Assembly: GCF_000961885.1 (NCBI RefSeq)
Contig: NZ_JZKH01000007.1
Location: 77,160 to 141,159 of the forward strand
Direction of reading: 5' to 3'
Source: Streptomyces rubellomurinus
GTDB taxonomy: Bacteria; Actinomycetota; Actinomycetes; Streptomycetales; Streptomycetaceae
Length of the DNA: 64,000 bases
This document shows, in pieces, positions 30,145-37,950 of the stretch (positions within the stretch are counted from its first letter, which is position 1; every line of letters begins with the position of its first letter). Under the pieces are notes generated by a model. That model did not search any database. It saw only the letters and a list, made by a program, of their open reading frames with translations, and was not told where the DNA came from. A program made the position numbers and the translations under genes.

Positions 30145-31029
30145 ATGACGAGGACCAGCGTCGGACGGTTCGTCAGCGAGGCGGCTCGGGCGAGGTTCCT
30201 GGAGGCGTACGACCGGGCGATGGAGCTGTGGCCGGGCCCGCGCCGGGAGCTCGACGTCGATACCGGGTACGGCACGGTGCACGTGCACCACTACGGCGCG
30301 GCGACCGGCGAGCCGATCGTGCTGCTGCACGGCCACGCCGGGCACCCGTCCAACTGGTACCCGCAGGTCGCGGCCCTCGGCGAGCGGCACCCCGTCTACG
30401 CGATCGACACCCTGGACGACCCCGGCCGCAGCGTGCAGCGCGCCGTCGCGGCGGGGTCGGCGGAGAACGCGGAGTGGCTGGGCGAGGTGCTGGCGGGGCT
30501 CGGGCTGGAGCGGGTGCACCTGGTGGGGATGTCGTACGGCGGGTGGCTCGCCCTCAACCAGGCGATCCGGGGCCCGGAGCGGCTGGCGTCGGTGGTGGCG
30601 CTGGACCCCGGGGGGATCGAGAAGGTGCCGGCGCGGTTCTACCTGCACATGGTCGGCGGCCTGTTCGGGATGCTCGCCCCGCGACGGCTGCGCCCGGCGG
30701 TCGGGCGGCTGCTGGCGAACCCGGCGCTCAGCGCGCCCCGGGAGATGATCGCGCCGCTGATGCTCGCGATGCGCAGCTACCAGCCGGGGTCGCGCCCGCC
30801 CGCCCGGCCGTTCACGGACGAGGAGTTGGCCTCGATCGCGCTGCCGGTGCTGGTGCTGGTGGGCAGGCGCAGTGCGTTGCTGCGCCCGCGTCAGGTGGTG
30901 GGGCGGGTGACGGCGCTGGTGCCGGGCGTACGGGCGGAGGTCGTGGAGCGGGCCGGGCACGGGCTGAACCTGGAGCGGCCGGAGCTGGTGAACGAGCGGC
31001 TGCTGGAATTCGTCGGCTCCCGCCGCTGA
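30145..31029 (+). CDS. Alpha/beta hydrolase
   Basis: The protein has 294 residues. The oxyanion motif is LLHGHAGHPSNWYPQ, the nucleophile elbow GMSYGG has Ser about 134, an acid lies near VLVLVGRRSALL, and the His lies in ERAGHGLNLERPE near the end. It is a soluble cytoplasmic hydrolase of the haloperoxidase/epoxide hydrolase-like group. GAGGGAGG gives a strong ribosome site for ATG 30145. The neighbouring TetR suggests induction by its substrate or a related compound. Confidence 0.88.
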   Translation: MTRTSVGRFVSEAARARFLEAYDRAMELWPGPRRELDVDTGYGTVHVHHYGAATGEPIVLLHGHAGHPSNWYPQVAALGERHPVYAIDTLDDPGRSVQRAVAAGSAENAEWLGEVLAGLGLERVHLVGMSYGGWLALNQAIRGPERLASVVALDPGGIEKVPARFYLHMVGGLFGMLAPRRLRPAVGRLLANPALSAPREMIAPLMLAMRSYQPGSRPPARPFTDEELASIALPVLVLVGRRSALLRPRQVVGRVTALVPGVRAEVVERAGHGLNLERPELVNERLLEFVGSRR

Positions 31030-31049
31030 AGAACTGCCAGACTGGGCCC

Positions 31050-31859
31050 GTGCGGACGATCATCGAGGACATGGCCGACCGCCTGGCCGAGGTGCCGGGC
31101 GTCGTCGGGGTGATGCTCGGCGGGAGCCGGGCGCGCGGCGAGCACCGGCCGGATTCGGACTGGGACCTCGGCGTCTACTACCGCGACGGGCTCGACCTCG
31201 GCGCGTTGCGCGCGCTGGCCGGCCCCGGTGTGGAGGTGGCCGGCCCGGGCGGCTGGGGGCCGTGGGTGAACGGCGGTGCGTGGCTGCGGGTGGACGGCGT
31301 GGCGGTGGACTGGATCCTGCGGGACCTGGACCGGGTCGAGCGGGTGTGGGCGGACTGCCGGGCGGGCCGCTACGAGGTGGGCGTGCAGGCGGGGCATCCG
31401 CTCGGGTTCTGGTCGCCCTGCTACGCGGGTGAGGTGGCGCTCGGCCGGGTGCTGGCCGACCGGACGGGCGCCCTGGCGGACCTGCGGCGGCGGATCGCGA
31501 GCTACCCCGAGCCGCTGCGGGAGGCGTTGACGGCGGGCGTCTGGGAGGCGGAGTTCCTGGTCGGCGCCGCGGCCAAGGGGGCGGCGGGGGCGGATCCGCT
31601 GCACGTCTCGCTCTGCCTGTCCAGGGCGGTCGGCGTGCTGGTGCAGGCGCTGTACGCCGACGACCGGCGGTGGTGTCTCAACGAGAAGGGCGCGCTGGCC
31701 GTCGCCGAGGCCCTGCCGGGCGCGCCGGCCGGCTTCGGACGCCGCGTGCGCGGCCTGCTGGGGGCGCCCGGGGAGAGCGCCGAGCGCCTGACGGCGACGG
31801 TGGCCGGCGCGCGGGCGCTGGTCGAGGAGACCGTCACGGCCCTGCGCGGCCGGTCCTGA
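31050..31859 (+). CDS. Nucleotidyltransferase-fold protein
   Basis: The protein has 269 residues from GTG 31050; ATG 31071 is an alternative. The Pol-beta-type motif GGSRARGEHRPDSDWDLGVYY (near 24-44) carries the catalytic GS and DxD, and VAVDWILRDLD supplies the third acidic residue. A helical C-terminal domain follows. It resembles aminoglycoside-adenylyltransferase-like and stand-alone MNT proteins. The substrate (drug, tRNA or protein) cannot be told. No clear ribosome site precedes the start, and it sits 20 nt after the hydrolase, so it may be co-transcribed. Confidence 0.8.
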   Translation: MRTIIEDMADRLAEVPGVVGVMLGGSRARGEHRPDSDWDLGVYYRDGLDLGALRALAGPGVEVAGPGGWGPWVNGGAWLRVDGVAVDWILRDLDRVERVWADCRAGRYEVGVQAGHPLGFWSPCYAGEVALGRVLADRTGALADLRRRIASYPEPLREALTAGVWEAEFLVGAAAKGAAGADPLHVSLCLSRAVGVLVQALYADDRRWCLNEKGALAVAEALPGAPAGFGRRVRGLLGAPGESAERLTATVAGARALVEETVTALRGRS

Positions 31860-31863
31860 CCGG

Positions 31864-32224
31864 TCAGGCGGACCGGGCCGGCCGGGCCGAGGCGGCGAGG
31901 GCCTGGTCGTAGCGGTGCAGGACGAGCCGGGCGACGGCCGGGTGGGGCCGAGCGGGGCGCCGGTCCAGCTCGCCGGGGTTGCGGTGGCGCGGCGGGCGAA
32001 GTGGCCGGGGGGAGCAGGTAGGTGGCGAGGGCGACCTCCGGGCGGCCGGCCGAGTGCAGGTCGGTGACGGCCTGGTGCGGGGTCGGGCTCGCGGCGGAGA
32101 GGTGGGCCGGGGTGACGGGCCGGTCGAGCCGGACGGCGAGCAGCTGAGCCATCCGGTCGGTGTCGGCGAGGGCGGCGGCGGGATCGCGGCTGCCGTGCGC
32201 GACGGCTAGCAGCACCGGCGCCAT
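31864..32224 (-). pseudogene. cbiX: Degraded sirohydrochlorin chelatase (CbiX-type)
   Basis: The start is intact (MAPVLLAVAHGSRDPAAA, including the family AHGSRDP motif), and RPEVALATYLLPP is in the first frame. The reading then continues in two other frames as GHFARRATATP and finally HPAVARLVLHRYDQALAAS, the usual C-terminus. So at least two frameshifts are present. The total length of about 120 residues is half the normal ~240, implying an internal deletion too. It follows the hemD remnant with a TGATG junction, showing the original operon order. Confidence 0.75.
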
Positions 32225-32520
32225 CAGGGCGCCGCCAGCCGGTAGCCGCGCTTGGGCACCGTCCGGATCAGCGCCGCGTGCGGGCCCGAGGGAGGCCCGG
32301 AGCCGTCCGACCGCCGCCTCGACGGCGTGCTCGTCGGCTGTCGCGTCCGGCCAGGCGGCGCGCAGGAGTTCGGCGCGGCTGAGCACCCGGCCGGGCCGTT
32401 CCGCGAGTGCCCGCAGGACGGCGGCGCCGCGCGGGCTGAGCCAGTGGCTCTGGCCGTCGACCAGGGCGGCGTTCCCCTGCAGGGTCAACACCAGCCCGGA
32501 CAGCGGCACTTCGCGCCGCG
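32224..32520 (-). pseudogene. hemD: Remnant of HemD fused to a winged-helix regulator domain
   Basis: Only the C-terminal DNA-binding part is left: NAALVDGQSHWLSPRGAAVL, RPGRVLSRAELLRAAWPD and DEHAVEAAVGRLRASLG. The end, ALIRTVPKRGYRLAAP, is in a different frame, so there is a frameshift near 32275-32290. The uroporphyrinogen-III synthase catalytic region is missing at the 5' side, exactly where a narK fragment begins on the other strand. Actinobacterial proteins with this fusion normally sit beside nitrate assimilation genes. Confidence 0.7.
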
Positions 32521-32542
32521 CCGCGGCGATGGGGGCCGGGAC

Positions 32543-32794
32543 GGCCGTGGTGCCCGGCGCGCGGTCGCGGCGGGTGTCGACCGGGCGGGCGCCGAGGCCG
32601 CCGCCCGGCGCCGGTCCGCCGCACTGATCGGGCTGGCCGGGGCGGTCGGGGCGTTCGGCGGGGTGCTGGTGAACCTCGCCTTCCGGCAGTCCTTCCAGGC
32701 CAGCGGGAACGGGGACGCCGCCTACCTCGGGTTCCTGGCGGCGTACCTGCTGTGCTCGGTGCTGACCTGGGCGGTGTGGCTGCGGCGGCGGTGA
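32543..32794 (+). pseudogene. narK: 3' fragment of a NarK-type nitrate/nitrite transporter
   Basis: The ~83 residues ARRAVAAGVDRAGAEAAARR, then LIGLAGAVGAFGGVLVN, LAFRQSF and FLAAYLLCSVLTWAVWL match the last two helices of NarK-family MFS carriers. The preceding ~380 residues are gone and no start or ribosome site fits. The fragment lies head to head with the hemD remnant, so a single deletion could have removed both promoters and 5' halves. Confidence 0.75.
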
Positions 32795-32910
32795 CCGGGG
32801 GCCGGACGGGCCGGTGGGCTCGTACGACGATCGGACGGCCCGGCGCGCGGGGGCCGGGCCGTCCGGTTAGCGTCGGCCGCAACACGTTCCGCGGAGCTCC
32901 GGAGGTTGCA

Positions 32911-33366
32911 GTGCAGCGGTGGATCATCGTCACGGCGCTCACATCGGCCCTCACCGGCCTCGCCGTACCCGTCCGGGCGGCCTGCGACGACGCCGGCAAG
33001 GACCCCGCCCCCGTGGCCACCACGGTCACCCTGGGCGACGCCCGGATCGACCCGAAGCAGCCCGGGAAGGTCAGGGTCGACGTCAGCTACGTGTGCACGA
33101 TCGCCGACGAGGCGCGCTCGCTCAGCGTCTCCGTCGAGCAGAAGGACCCTCAGGACGCCTCCTCGATCGGCTTCGGCACCAGCCGGGCGGCCGAGACCGA
33201 CGTGCTCTGCGACGGGACCTGGCAGCAACGGACGATCGTCGTCCAGTCCAAGACCTTCAACTGGATCCCGGACGCCGATGCCGTCCTCAGCAGCACGGTG
33301 ACCAACATCGGCGCCACCCCGCCCGCGTCCGCGGACGCCCGGCGGGTCAAGCTCGTCGTCGGCTGA
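32911..33366 (+). CDS. Secreted protein of unknown function
   Basis: The protein has 151 residues. GTG 32911 follows GGAGG. A signal peptide (IIVTALTSALTGLAVPVRAAC) is followed by a beta-rich mature domain of about 125 residues (KVRVDVSYVCTIADEARSLSVSVEQ, TIVVQSKTFNWIPDADAVL) with three Cys. The stop overlaps the start of the cupredoxin gene (TGATG), so the two are coupled. It could be an Ig-like structural or metal-related partner; no motif proves this. Confidence 0.7.
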   Translation: MQRWIIVTALTSALTGLAVPVRAACDDAGKDPAPVATTVTLGDARIDPKQPGKVRVDVSYVCTIADEARSLSVSVEQKDPQDASSIGFGTSRAAETDVLCDGTWQQRTIVVQSKTFNWIPDADAVLSSTVTNIGATPPASADARRVKLVVG

Positions 33367-33803
33367 TGCGGGGGCCCGGCCGGGCGGCGGCCGCGCTGCT
33401 CCTCGGGGCGGCGCTGGGCGGGTGCGTCAGTGCCCTGGTCGGCCCGGCGCCGGAGAAGTCCGGGACGGGTGCCGCGCCGTCGCCGGCGCCGTCGTCGGGG
33501 GCTACGGCGACGGCTTCGGCTACGGCGACGGCTTCGGTTTCGGTGAGTGCCGCGCCGGGGACGGTGACGATCCGCGACTTCCTGTTCCAGCCCGCCGACT
33601 TCACCGTCCCGGCGGGCACCCGGCTGACGGTGGTCAACGCGGACACCGTCAGCCACACCCTCACCGCGCAGGACAGCAGCTTCGACACCGGCCCGATCGC
33701 GCCCGGCGCCTCGGCGGTCCTCACCGCCCCGGTCCGGCCGGGCGACTACCCGTACCGGTGCACCTTCCACCACTTCATGCGGGGGACGCTGACGGTCGCC
33801 TGA
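33366..33803 (+). CDS. Cupredoxin-domain lipoprotein
   Basis: The protein has 145 residues. The N-terminus ends in lipobox LGGC (Cys about 20). A Ser/Ala/Thr-rich linker leads to a plastocyanin-like domain: IRDFLFQPADFTVPAGTRLTVVNAD, first copper His in VSHTL, and the CxxHxxM-type end YRCTFHHFMRGTL carrying Cys, His and Met ligands. It should bind a type 1 copper on the outer membrane face and act in electron transfer or copper storage. It is coupled to the preceding secreted protein. Confidence 0.87.
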   Translation: MRGPGRAAAALLLGAALGGCVSALVGPAPEKSGTGAAPSPAPSSGATATASATATASVSVSAAPGTVTIRDFLFQPADFTVPAGTRLTVVNADTVSHTLTAQDSSFDTGPIAPGASAVLTAPVRPGDYPYRCTFHHFMRGTLTVA

Positions 33804-33921
33804 CGGGAGGGGCACGGGGCCGGTCGGCGGCCGGTGGGGGCCCGGCGTCCGGCCGGGTGGTGCGCGCCGGGGTGTGAGCCGCTGCGCCCGGTGCGGGATC
33901 GAACGGGGCTGCTCAGGCCTG

Positions 33922-33955
33922 GCCCTTTGTTCTACAGTGCTGTAGAACAAAGGGC
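33922..33955. promoter_or_regulatory. 34-bp near-perfect palindrome, probable operator
   Basis: Sixteen-base arms, GCCCTTTGTTCTACAG and CTGTAGAACAAAGGGC, are separated only by TG. The site ends 6 nt before GTG 33962. The core TTCTACAG-TG-CTGTAGAA is AT-rich against the ~73% GC background and resembles BlaI/CopY-type sites with TACA/TGTA halves. No repressor gene of that type is in the window, so it would act in trans. Confidence 0.65.
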
Positions 33956-33961
33956 TCGCAG

Positions 33962-34606
33962 GTGAACAGCGAACGGGGACGCACGATGGACAGGCCGCTT
34001 CGACTGCCGCAGCAGGACCGGGCCGATTTCGAGACCGAGCTCGGCCGGGCGCTGGCCGGCGCCCGGGTGCGTACGGCGCTGCTGGAGGCCGGGGACGACG
34101 GCCACGGCGTGGAACGCCTGCGGCGCAGCGCGCGGGAGAACGCGGAGTTCGTGCTGGCCGCGGCGGCGCCGGAGTACGAGCGGTACGTCGAGCTGCGGGC
34201 GGACGCGGACGCGGTGGCCCGGCTGCCGGTGGACGTGCCGGCGGCCGGCCGGGTGTCGGGCTGGTGGGGTGTGGTCGGGGTGATAGCCCCGATCGTCGCG
34301 GGGGCCGCCGCCGCCGTCTTCCTGCTGCTCGGCTACGGGTTCGGGCTGGCCGAGGACCTGGAGGTGCTCGGGCGGGCCCTGGTGACGGCCGGGTGGATCG
34401 CCGCGGGCGTGGCGGCGGTGAGCCTGCTGGTGGGCGGGCTGGGACTGTTGGGCGCGGCGTCCCGGGCGAGGTCGGCGGAGACGGCCGAGGAGGCGGGTGC
34501 GGCCGGGGAGTTGACGCGGGCGCGGGACGCCTGGCGGGCGGCGCTGGCGGAGCGCGGGCTGGTGCCGTACCTGGTGTCGCAGGTGAACGCGGGCCGGCGC
34601 GTCTGA
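33962..34606 (+). CDS. Membrane protein with two central helices
   Basis: The protein has 214 residues from GTG 33962, or 206 from ATG 33986, which has GGGGA upstream. The N-terminal ~85 residues are soluble and helical (QDRADFETELGRALAGARVRTALLEAG). Two membrane helices (WWGVVGVIAPIVAGAAAAVFLLLGYGFG and ALVTAGWIAAGVAAVSLLVGGLGLLGA) follow, then a cytoplasmic helix. The family is unknown. The long palindrome immediately upstream implies tight regulation by a dimeric repressor. Confidence 0.65.
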   Translation: MNSERGRTMDRPLRLPQQDRADFETELGRALAGARVRTALLEAGDDGHGVERLRRSARENAEFVLAAAAPEYERYVELRADADAVARLPVDVPAAGRVSGWWGVVGVIAPIVAGAAAAVFLLLGYGFGLAEDLEVLGRALVTAGWIAAGVAAVSLLVGGLGLLGAASRARSAETAEEAGAAGELTRARDAWRAALAERGLVPYLVSQVNAGRRV

Positions 34607-35032
34607 CCGGACGGCGGGTGGTGCCCCCCCCCGGGGGTGCCGAGCGCAGTGGCGGGTCGCAGCGTCAAGACGAGGTGGACTCGGGTAAGGCGCAGTTAAA
34701 ATCCGCGCCCGGCCCCGGAGTCGGTGCGCCGCCGCCGGCGGCTTCGGTGCGTGGGCGACCGGGCCGGACGGGGCGGGCGCGGTGGTGTGCCGAGGAGTGC
34801 GCGGGGTGCGGCCGGGCGGTGTGCCCGCAGGAGGGCGGCGCGATCGGGTGTCGTGCTCGGGACCTTGTGCGCGCCGGTTAGTGAAATATCATATGGCGCA
34901 TTGCACAGCGGCGCCCGGGTGAGATCAGGTTCCCCGTCCTCCGTCGCAGCCCCGTTGGTGATCAGTCAACTCCGCATGCGCGCCGCGCCGTGCGCCCCTC
35001 GCCCCCACGTCACGAGAGACGGAAGCCGACCT
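34607..35032. other. Intergenic region before the secreted HExxE protein
   Basis: This 426-nt gap holds a C9 run (34624-34632), an AT-rich patch around 34690-34700 (CAGTTAAAATCC) and the promoter-like element described separately. No ORF with normal codon bias or protein similarity was recognised. Confidence 0.4.
34865..34892 (+). promoter_or_regulatory. Likely sigma70-type promoter
   Basis: TTGTGC (34865-34870) and TATCAT (34887-34892) are 16 nt apart in an otherwise GC-rich gap. The TSS would give a ~135-nt leader to GTG 35033. This is one of the better consensus matches in the window. Confidence 0.5.
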
Positions 35033-37021
35033 GTGTCCAGATTCCGATCCCGCCTGTCCGAACGCGCCCAGCGCGGCCGGCGAACCGCCCTGGTGGCGCT
35101 CGCGGCCGCGCTGGCCGGCGCCGGGCTGAGCGCCCCGCTGTCCGCCATGGCGGACTCCCACCTGCCGCAGTCCGACACCGTGGCGGTCCAGCCGGGCACC
35201 CCGAAGGGGGCCGCGCCCCAGAAGTCCGGCCCACGCCGGGCCAAGGCCGCCCGGACCGGTCCGGTCGCCGCCGCGAACAACGGCGGCAGGAAGGCGCCTG
35301 AGCTGGTGGACGGCGCCGACCCGGGCACCGGCAAGAACGGCGACGGCAACGTCGCGAACCAGTACGACCTCCAGGTCACCTACAAGGGCGGCCAGGAGTC
35401 GACCGGTGTGGTGATCGGCGCGCCCAAGGTCTACCTGGTGCTCTGGGGCTCCCAGTGGGGCACCCCGTCGACGAGCGCGACCGGTGACGTCACCACGACC
35501 GGCGACCCGGACCAGGCCGCCCCGTACCAGCAGGACTTCTTCAAGGGCCTCGGCAGCGCGGGTGACGGCTGGAGCGCCGTCCTGACCCAGTACTGCGAGG
35601 GCATCGCCGCCGGTTCCGTCCAGTGCCCGGCCGGGTCCGCGCACATCCCGTACCCGCAGGCGGGCAGCGTGCTGGCCGGCGTCTGGGTGGACAACGCCGC
35701 CCCCGCGCCGCAGTCCGCGACCGAGCCGCAGATCGGCGCCGAGGCGCTGGCCGCCGCCAAGCACTTCGGCAACCTGACCGAGGCGCAGAATCGCAACGTG
35801 CAGTACGTCATCGACTCGCCGCAGGGCACCGATCCGGACAAGTGGAAGGAGCTGGGCTTCTGCGCCTGGCACGACTTCCAGCGCTCGCAGTACGGTCAAC
35901 TCGCCTACACCAACATGCCGTACCTGTCGGACGTGGCCGGCTGCGGCACCAACTGGTTCGGCGAGAACACCCCGCGGGGTCGGCTGGACGGCTACGGGAT
36001 CATCGGCGGCCACGAGTACGCGGAGACGGTGACCGACCCGAACACCCCGGGCGGCTGGACCGATGCCACCGGCCAGGAGGTCGGCGACAAGTGCGCCTGG
36101 ATCCCGCAGGGCTCCAACGGCGGGCTGTTCTTCGAGAACCTGTCGACGGGCAGCTTCCCGCTGCAGACCCTGTGGTCCAACTCCGACCACCTGTGCGTCG
36201 GTTCGGACCCCGTGGTGGCCAGTCCGCCGGTCTCGGTGAGCACCATGTGCGACCGGGTCGACAAGGCCGGGCAGCCGCTGTCGATTCCGGCGGTGGGCGT
36301 GTCGAGCAGCGGTGCGGCCCTCACCTACAGCGCCACCGGGCTGCCGCAGGGGCTGGCCATCGACGCGCACAGCGGAGTGATCTCCGGTACCGCCGCCGCG
36401 ACCAACAACTACCAGCGGATCACCGTGACGGCGACGGACGGTGCGGGCAAGGCGGCGTCGACCGGCTTCTGGGAGAACGTCAGCGCCTCCGGCGGCACGG
36501 GCTGCGGCTCGATCGAGCAGCTGACCGACCCCGGCTTCGAGAACGGTTCGGCGGACGTCAACCACACCGTGATGACGGACGCCTGGGGCCCGTCCGGCTA
36601 CAACATCATCACCCCGTCCAGCCTGCACGCGCCGCACTCCGGTTCGTGGTACGCCTGGCTCGGCCAGAACACCGGGGCGGACGACTCCATCACCGCCTAC
36701 CTGAACACCTACCCGGGCTACCGGCAGGCCCAGTTCTCCTTCTGGCTGGACGTCGAGTCGACCAACGCCTCCGCCTCCGCGCCCGACACGCTGTCCCTGG
36801 TGGCGATCAACCAGTACACCGGGCAGACGATCGGCACGGTGAAGACCTGGACCAGCCAGAACACGACCGGCGGCTACCAGTACCAGTCGGTCGACCTCTC
36901 CTCGGTCATCGGCCAGGTCGGCTGGGGGACCACGGTCGGTCTCAAGCTCGTCTCCCACGAGACCGGGACGAGCCCGACCACGGCCTTCCTGATCGACGAC
37001 GCCTCGGCCCGCGAGAGCTGA
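35033..37021 (+). CDS. Large secreted protein, putative HExxE metallopeptidase
   Basis: The protein has 662 residues. GTG 35033 has GGAAG seven bases upstream. A signal peptide ends near ADSH (about 40). A linker (40-100) precedes the main domain (about 105-410), which contains PKVYLVLWGSQWG and a candidate zinc motif GGHEYAETVTDP with His about 327 and Glu 328 and 331. A cadherin/Ig-like repeat (TYSATGLPQGLAIDAHSGVISGTA, about 430-480) and a C-terminal jelly-roll-like domain (LTDPGFENGS...SGSWYAWLG) follow. I infer an extracellular protease or adhesin. The active site is suggested, not proven, because a third ligand is not certain. Confidence 0.75.
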   Translation: MSRFRSRLSERAQRGRRTALVALAAALAGAGLSAPLSAMADSHLPQSDTVAVQPGTPKGAAPQKSGPRRAKAARTGPVAAANNGGRKAPELVDGADPGTGKNGDGNVANQYDLQVTYKGGQESTGVVIGAPKVYLVLWGSQWGTPSTSATGDVTTTGDPDQAAPYQQDFFKGLGSAGDGWSAVLTQYCEGIAAGSVQCPAGSAHIPYPQAGSVLAGVWVDNAAPAPQSATEPQIGAEALAAAKHFGNLTEAQNRNVQYVIDSPQGTDPDKWKELGFCAWHDFQRSQYGQLAYTNMPYLSDVAGCGTNWFGENTPRGRLDGYGIIGGHEYAETVTDPNTPGGWTDATGQEVGDKCAWIPQGSNGGLFFENLSTGSFPLQTLWSNSDHLCVGSDPVVASPPVSVSTMCDRVDKAGQPLSIPAVGVSSSGAALTYSATGLPQGLAIDAHSGVISGTAAATNNYQRITVTATDGAGKAASTGFWENVSASGGTGCGSIEQLTDPGFENGSADVNHTVMTDAWGPSGYNIITPSSLHAPHSGSWYAWLGQNTGADDSITAYLNTYPGYRQAQFSFWLDVESTNASASAPDTLSLVAINQYTGQTIGTVKTWTSQNTTGGYQYQSVDLSSVIGQVGWGTTVGLKLVSHETGTSPTTAFLIDDASARES

Positions 37022-37101
37022 GCACCCGCGTGAGCCGAGCGCTCGCGTGAACACCGGCCCCGGCACCGCGACCCGCGGCGCCGGGGCCGACGTCGTGCCC
37101 G

Positions 37102-37566
37102 TCACGACCCCGGTAGCGGCCGGGTGCCGGTGCGGGCGGCGTCCACCAGTACCTGCGCGGTGTCCACCGGGAGGCGCAGCCGGCGGGCGATCCAGGCGGC
37201 CGGGTGGCCGGCCCGGGCGAGCATCCAGGCCGAGTACAACTGGTCGAGCTGGTGGGCGTGTTCGCCGAGCAGGAGCGGCCGGACGGCGTCCATCGGGAAG
37301 CCTTCGAGGGCGCGGGCGCTGTACTCGCGCCCGTGGGGGCCGGGGGGCGGCAGCGGGAGCGGGCGCCGGTCGTCGATCCAGCGGCGCAGCAGCACGGCGC
37401 CGACCAGCAGCAGGCCGGTACCGGAGGCGCCGATCATGATGCCGCTGATCACCGGCCGGTCGTCCTCGTCGGCGAGGCCGAGGGCGACCTCCTCCAGCAG
37501 GAGCAGGCCGAGCACGGCGAGCAGCACGGCGGCCTCGGCGGGGCTCGGGCGGAGCCAGGCTGTCAT
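37102..37566 (-). CDS. Two-helix membrane protein of unknown function
   Basis: The protein has 154 residues. Two N-terminal hydrophobic helices (AAVLLAVLGLLLLEEVALGL and IMIGASGTGLLLVGAVLLRRW) are followed by a cytoplasmic helical tail (LLLGEHAHQLDQLYSAWMLARAGHPAAWIARRL) that ends like a DNA- or protein-binding helix pair. ATG 37566 has GAAGAGG upstream. No family is recognised. It stands alone between convergent and divergent neighbours. Confidence 0.6.
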   Translation of the reverse strand: MTAWLRPSPAEAAVLLAVLGLLLLEEVALGLADEDDRPVISGIMIGASGTGLLLVGAVLLRRWIDDRRPLPLPPPGPHGREYSARALEGFPMDAVRPLLLGEHAHQLDQLYSAWMLARAGHPAAWIARRLRLPVDTAQVLVDAARTGTRPLPGS

Positions 37567-37950
37567 GGGGGACCTCTTCCTCGGCTTCCTCGGCCGGCGT
37601 GCCGGGGGTTGCGGGCGGGCGGCGCGGCGACTCACCTCCGGTACAACGGCGGTCGGCGGCCCGGGGCACGCCCGGCGGGTCAGGTCCGGGCACTGGGTTG
37701 ACGGACCGTCAGATGGCCTGCGGGAAGGATCGGTTCGGGCCCTGGCCTCTGCGTGAGGCGTCCGGGCCGAGGTGCGAGCTCCGGCTCAGCATAACCCGAC
37801 CTTGGCATGTCCTCGACAGTCTTGTCGAAGTCGACCGCGACCCGCCGCGGCGAAGGTGACGTGGAGTGACGAGGTGGGTACGCCTTCGAGGGGTGCCGAA
37901 TCCCGGCCCGTGGTCCACCGTGGTAACAGTGGTAGGGGAGGCCGGAGGCG
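37567..37950. other. Divergent intergenic region with a short palindrome
   Basis: This 384-nt gap lies between the two-helix protein and the esterase. TCGACA-GTCT-TGTCGA (37813-37828) is a perfect 6+6 inverted repeat that could be an operator. TTATGC, read on the reverse strand near 37790, is a weak -10. No coding signal was found. Confidence 0.4.

Noticed and set aside
32252..32794. A single 180-aa gene on the forward strand
   Set aside because: Its first ~95 residues are the antisense of the hemD remnant; only the last ~83 match NarK.
33922..33955. Terminator for the cupredoxin gene
   Set aside because: Stem is AT-rich, unlike other terminators here, lies 118 nt after the stop and directly before the next start. 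Operator is more likely, though a terminator role cannot be excluded.
34624..34632. C9 homopolymer as a phase-variation tract
   Set aside because: It lies outside any coding frame; homopolymers also raise sequencing-error suspicion.
37567..37950. Small genes in the gap before the esterase
   Set aside because: Short open frames lack start signals, codon bias and any recognisable motif.
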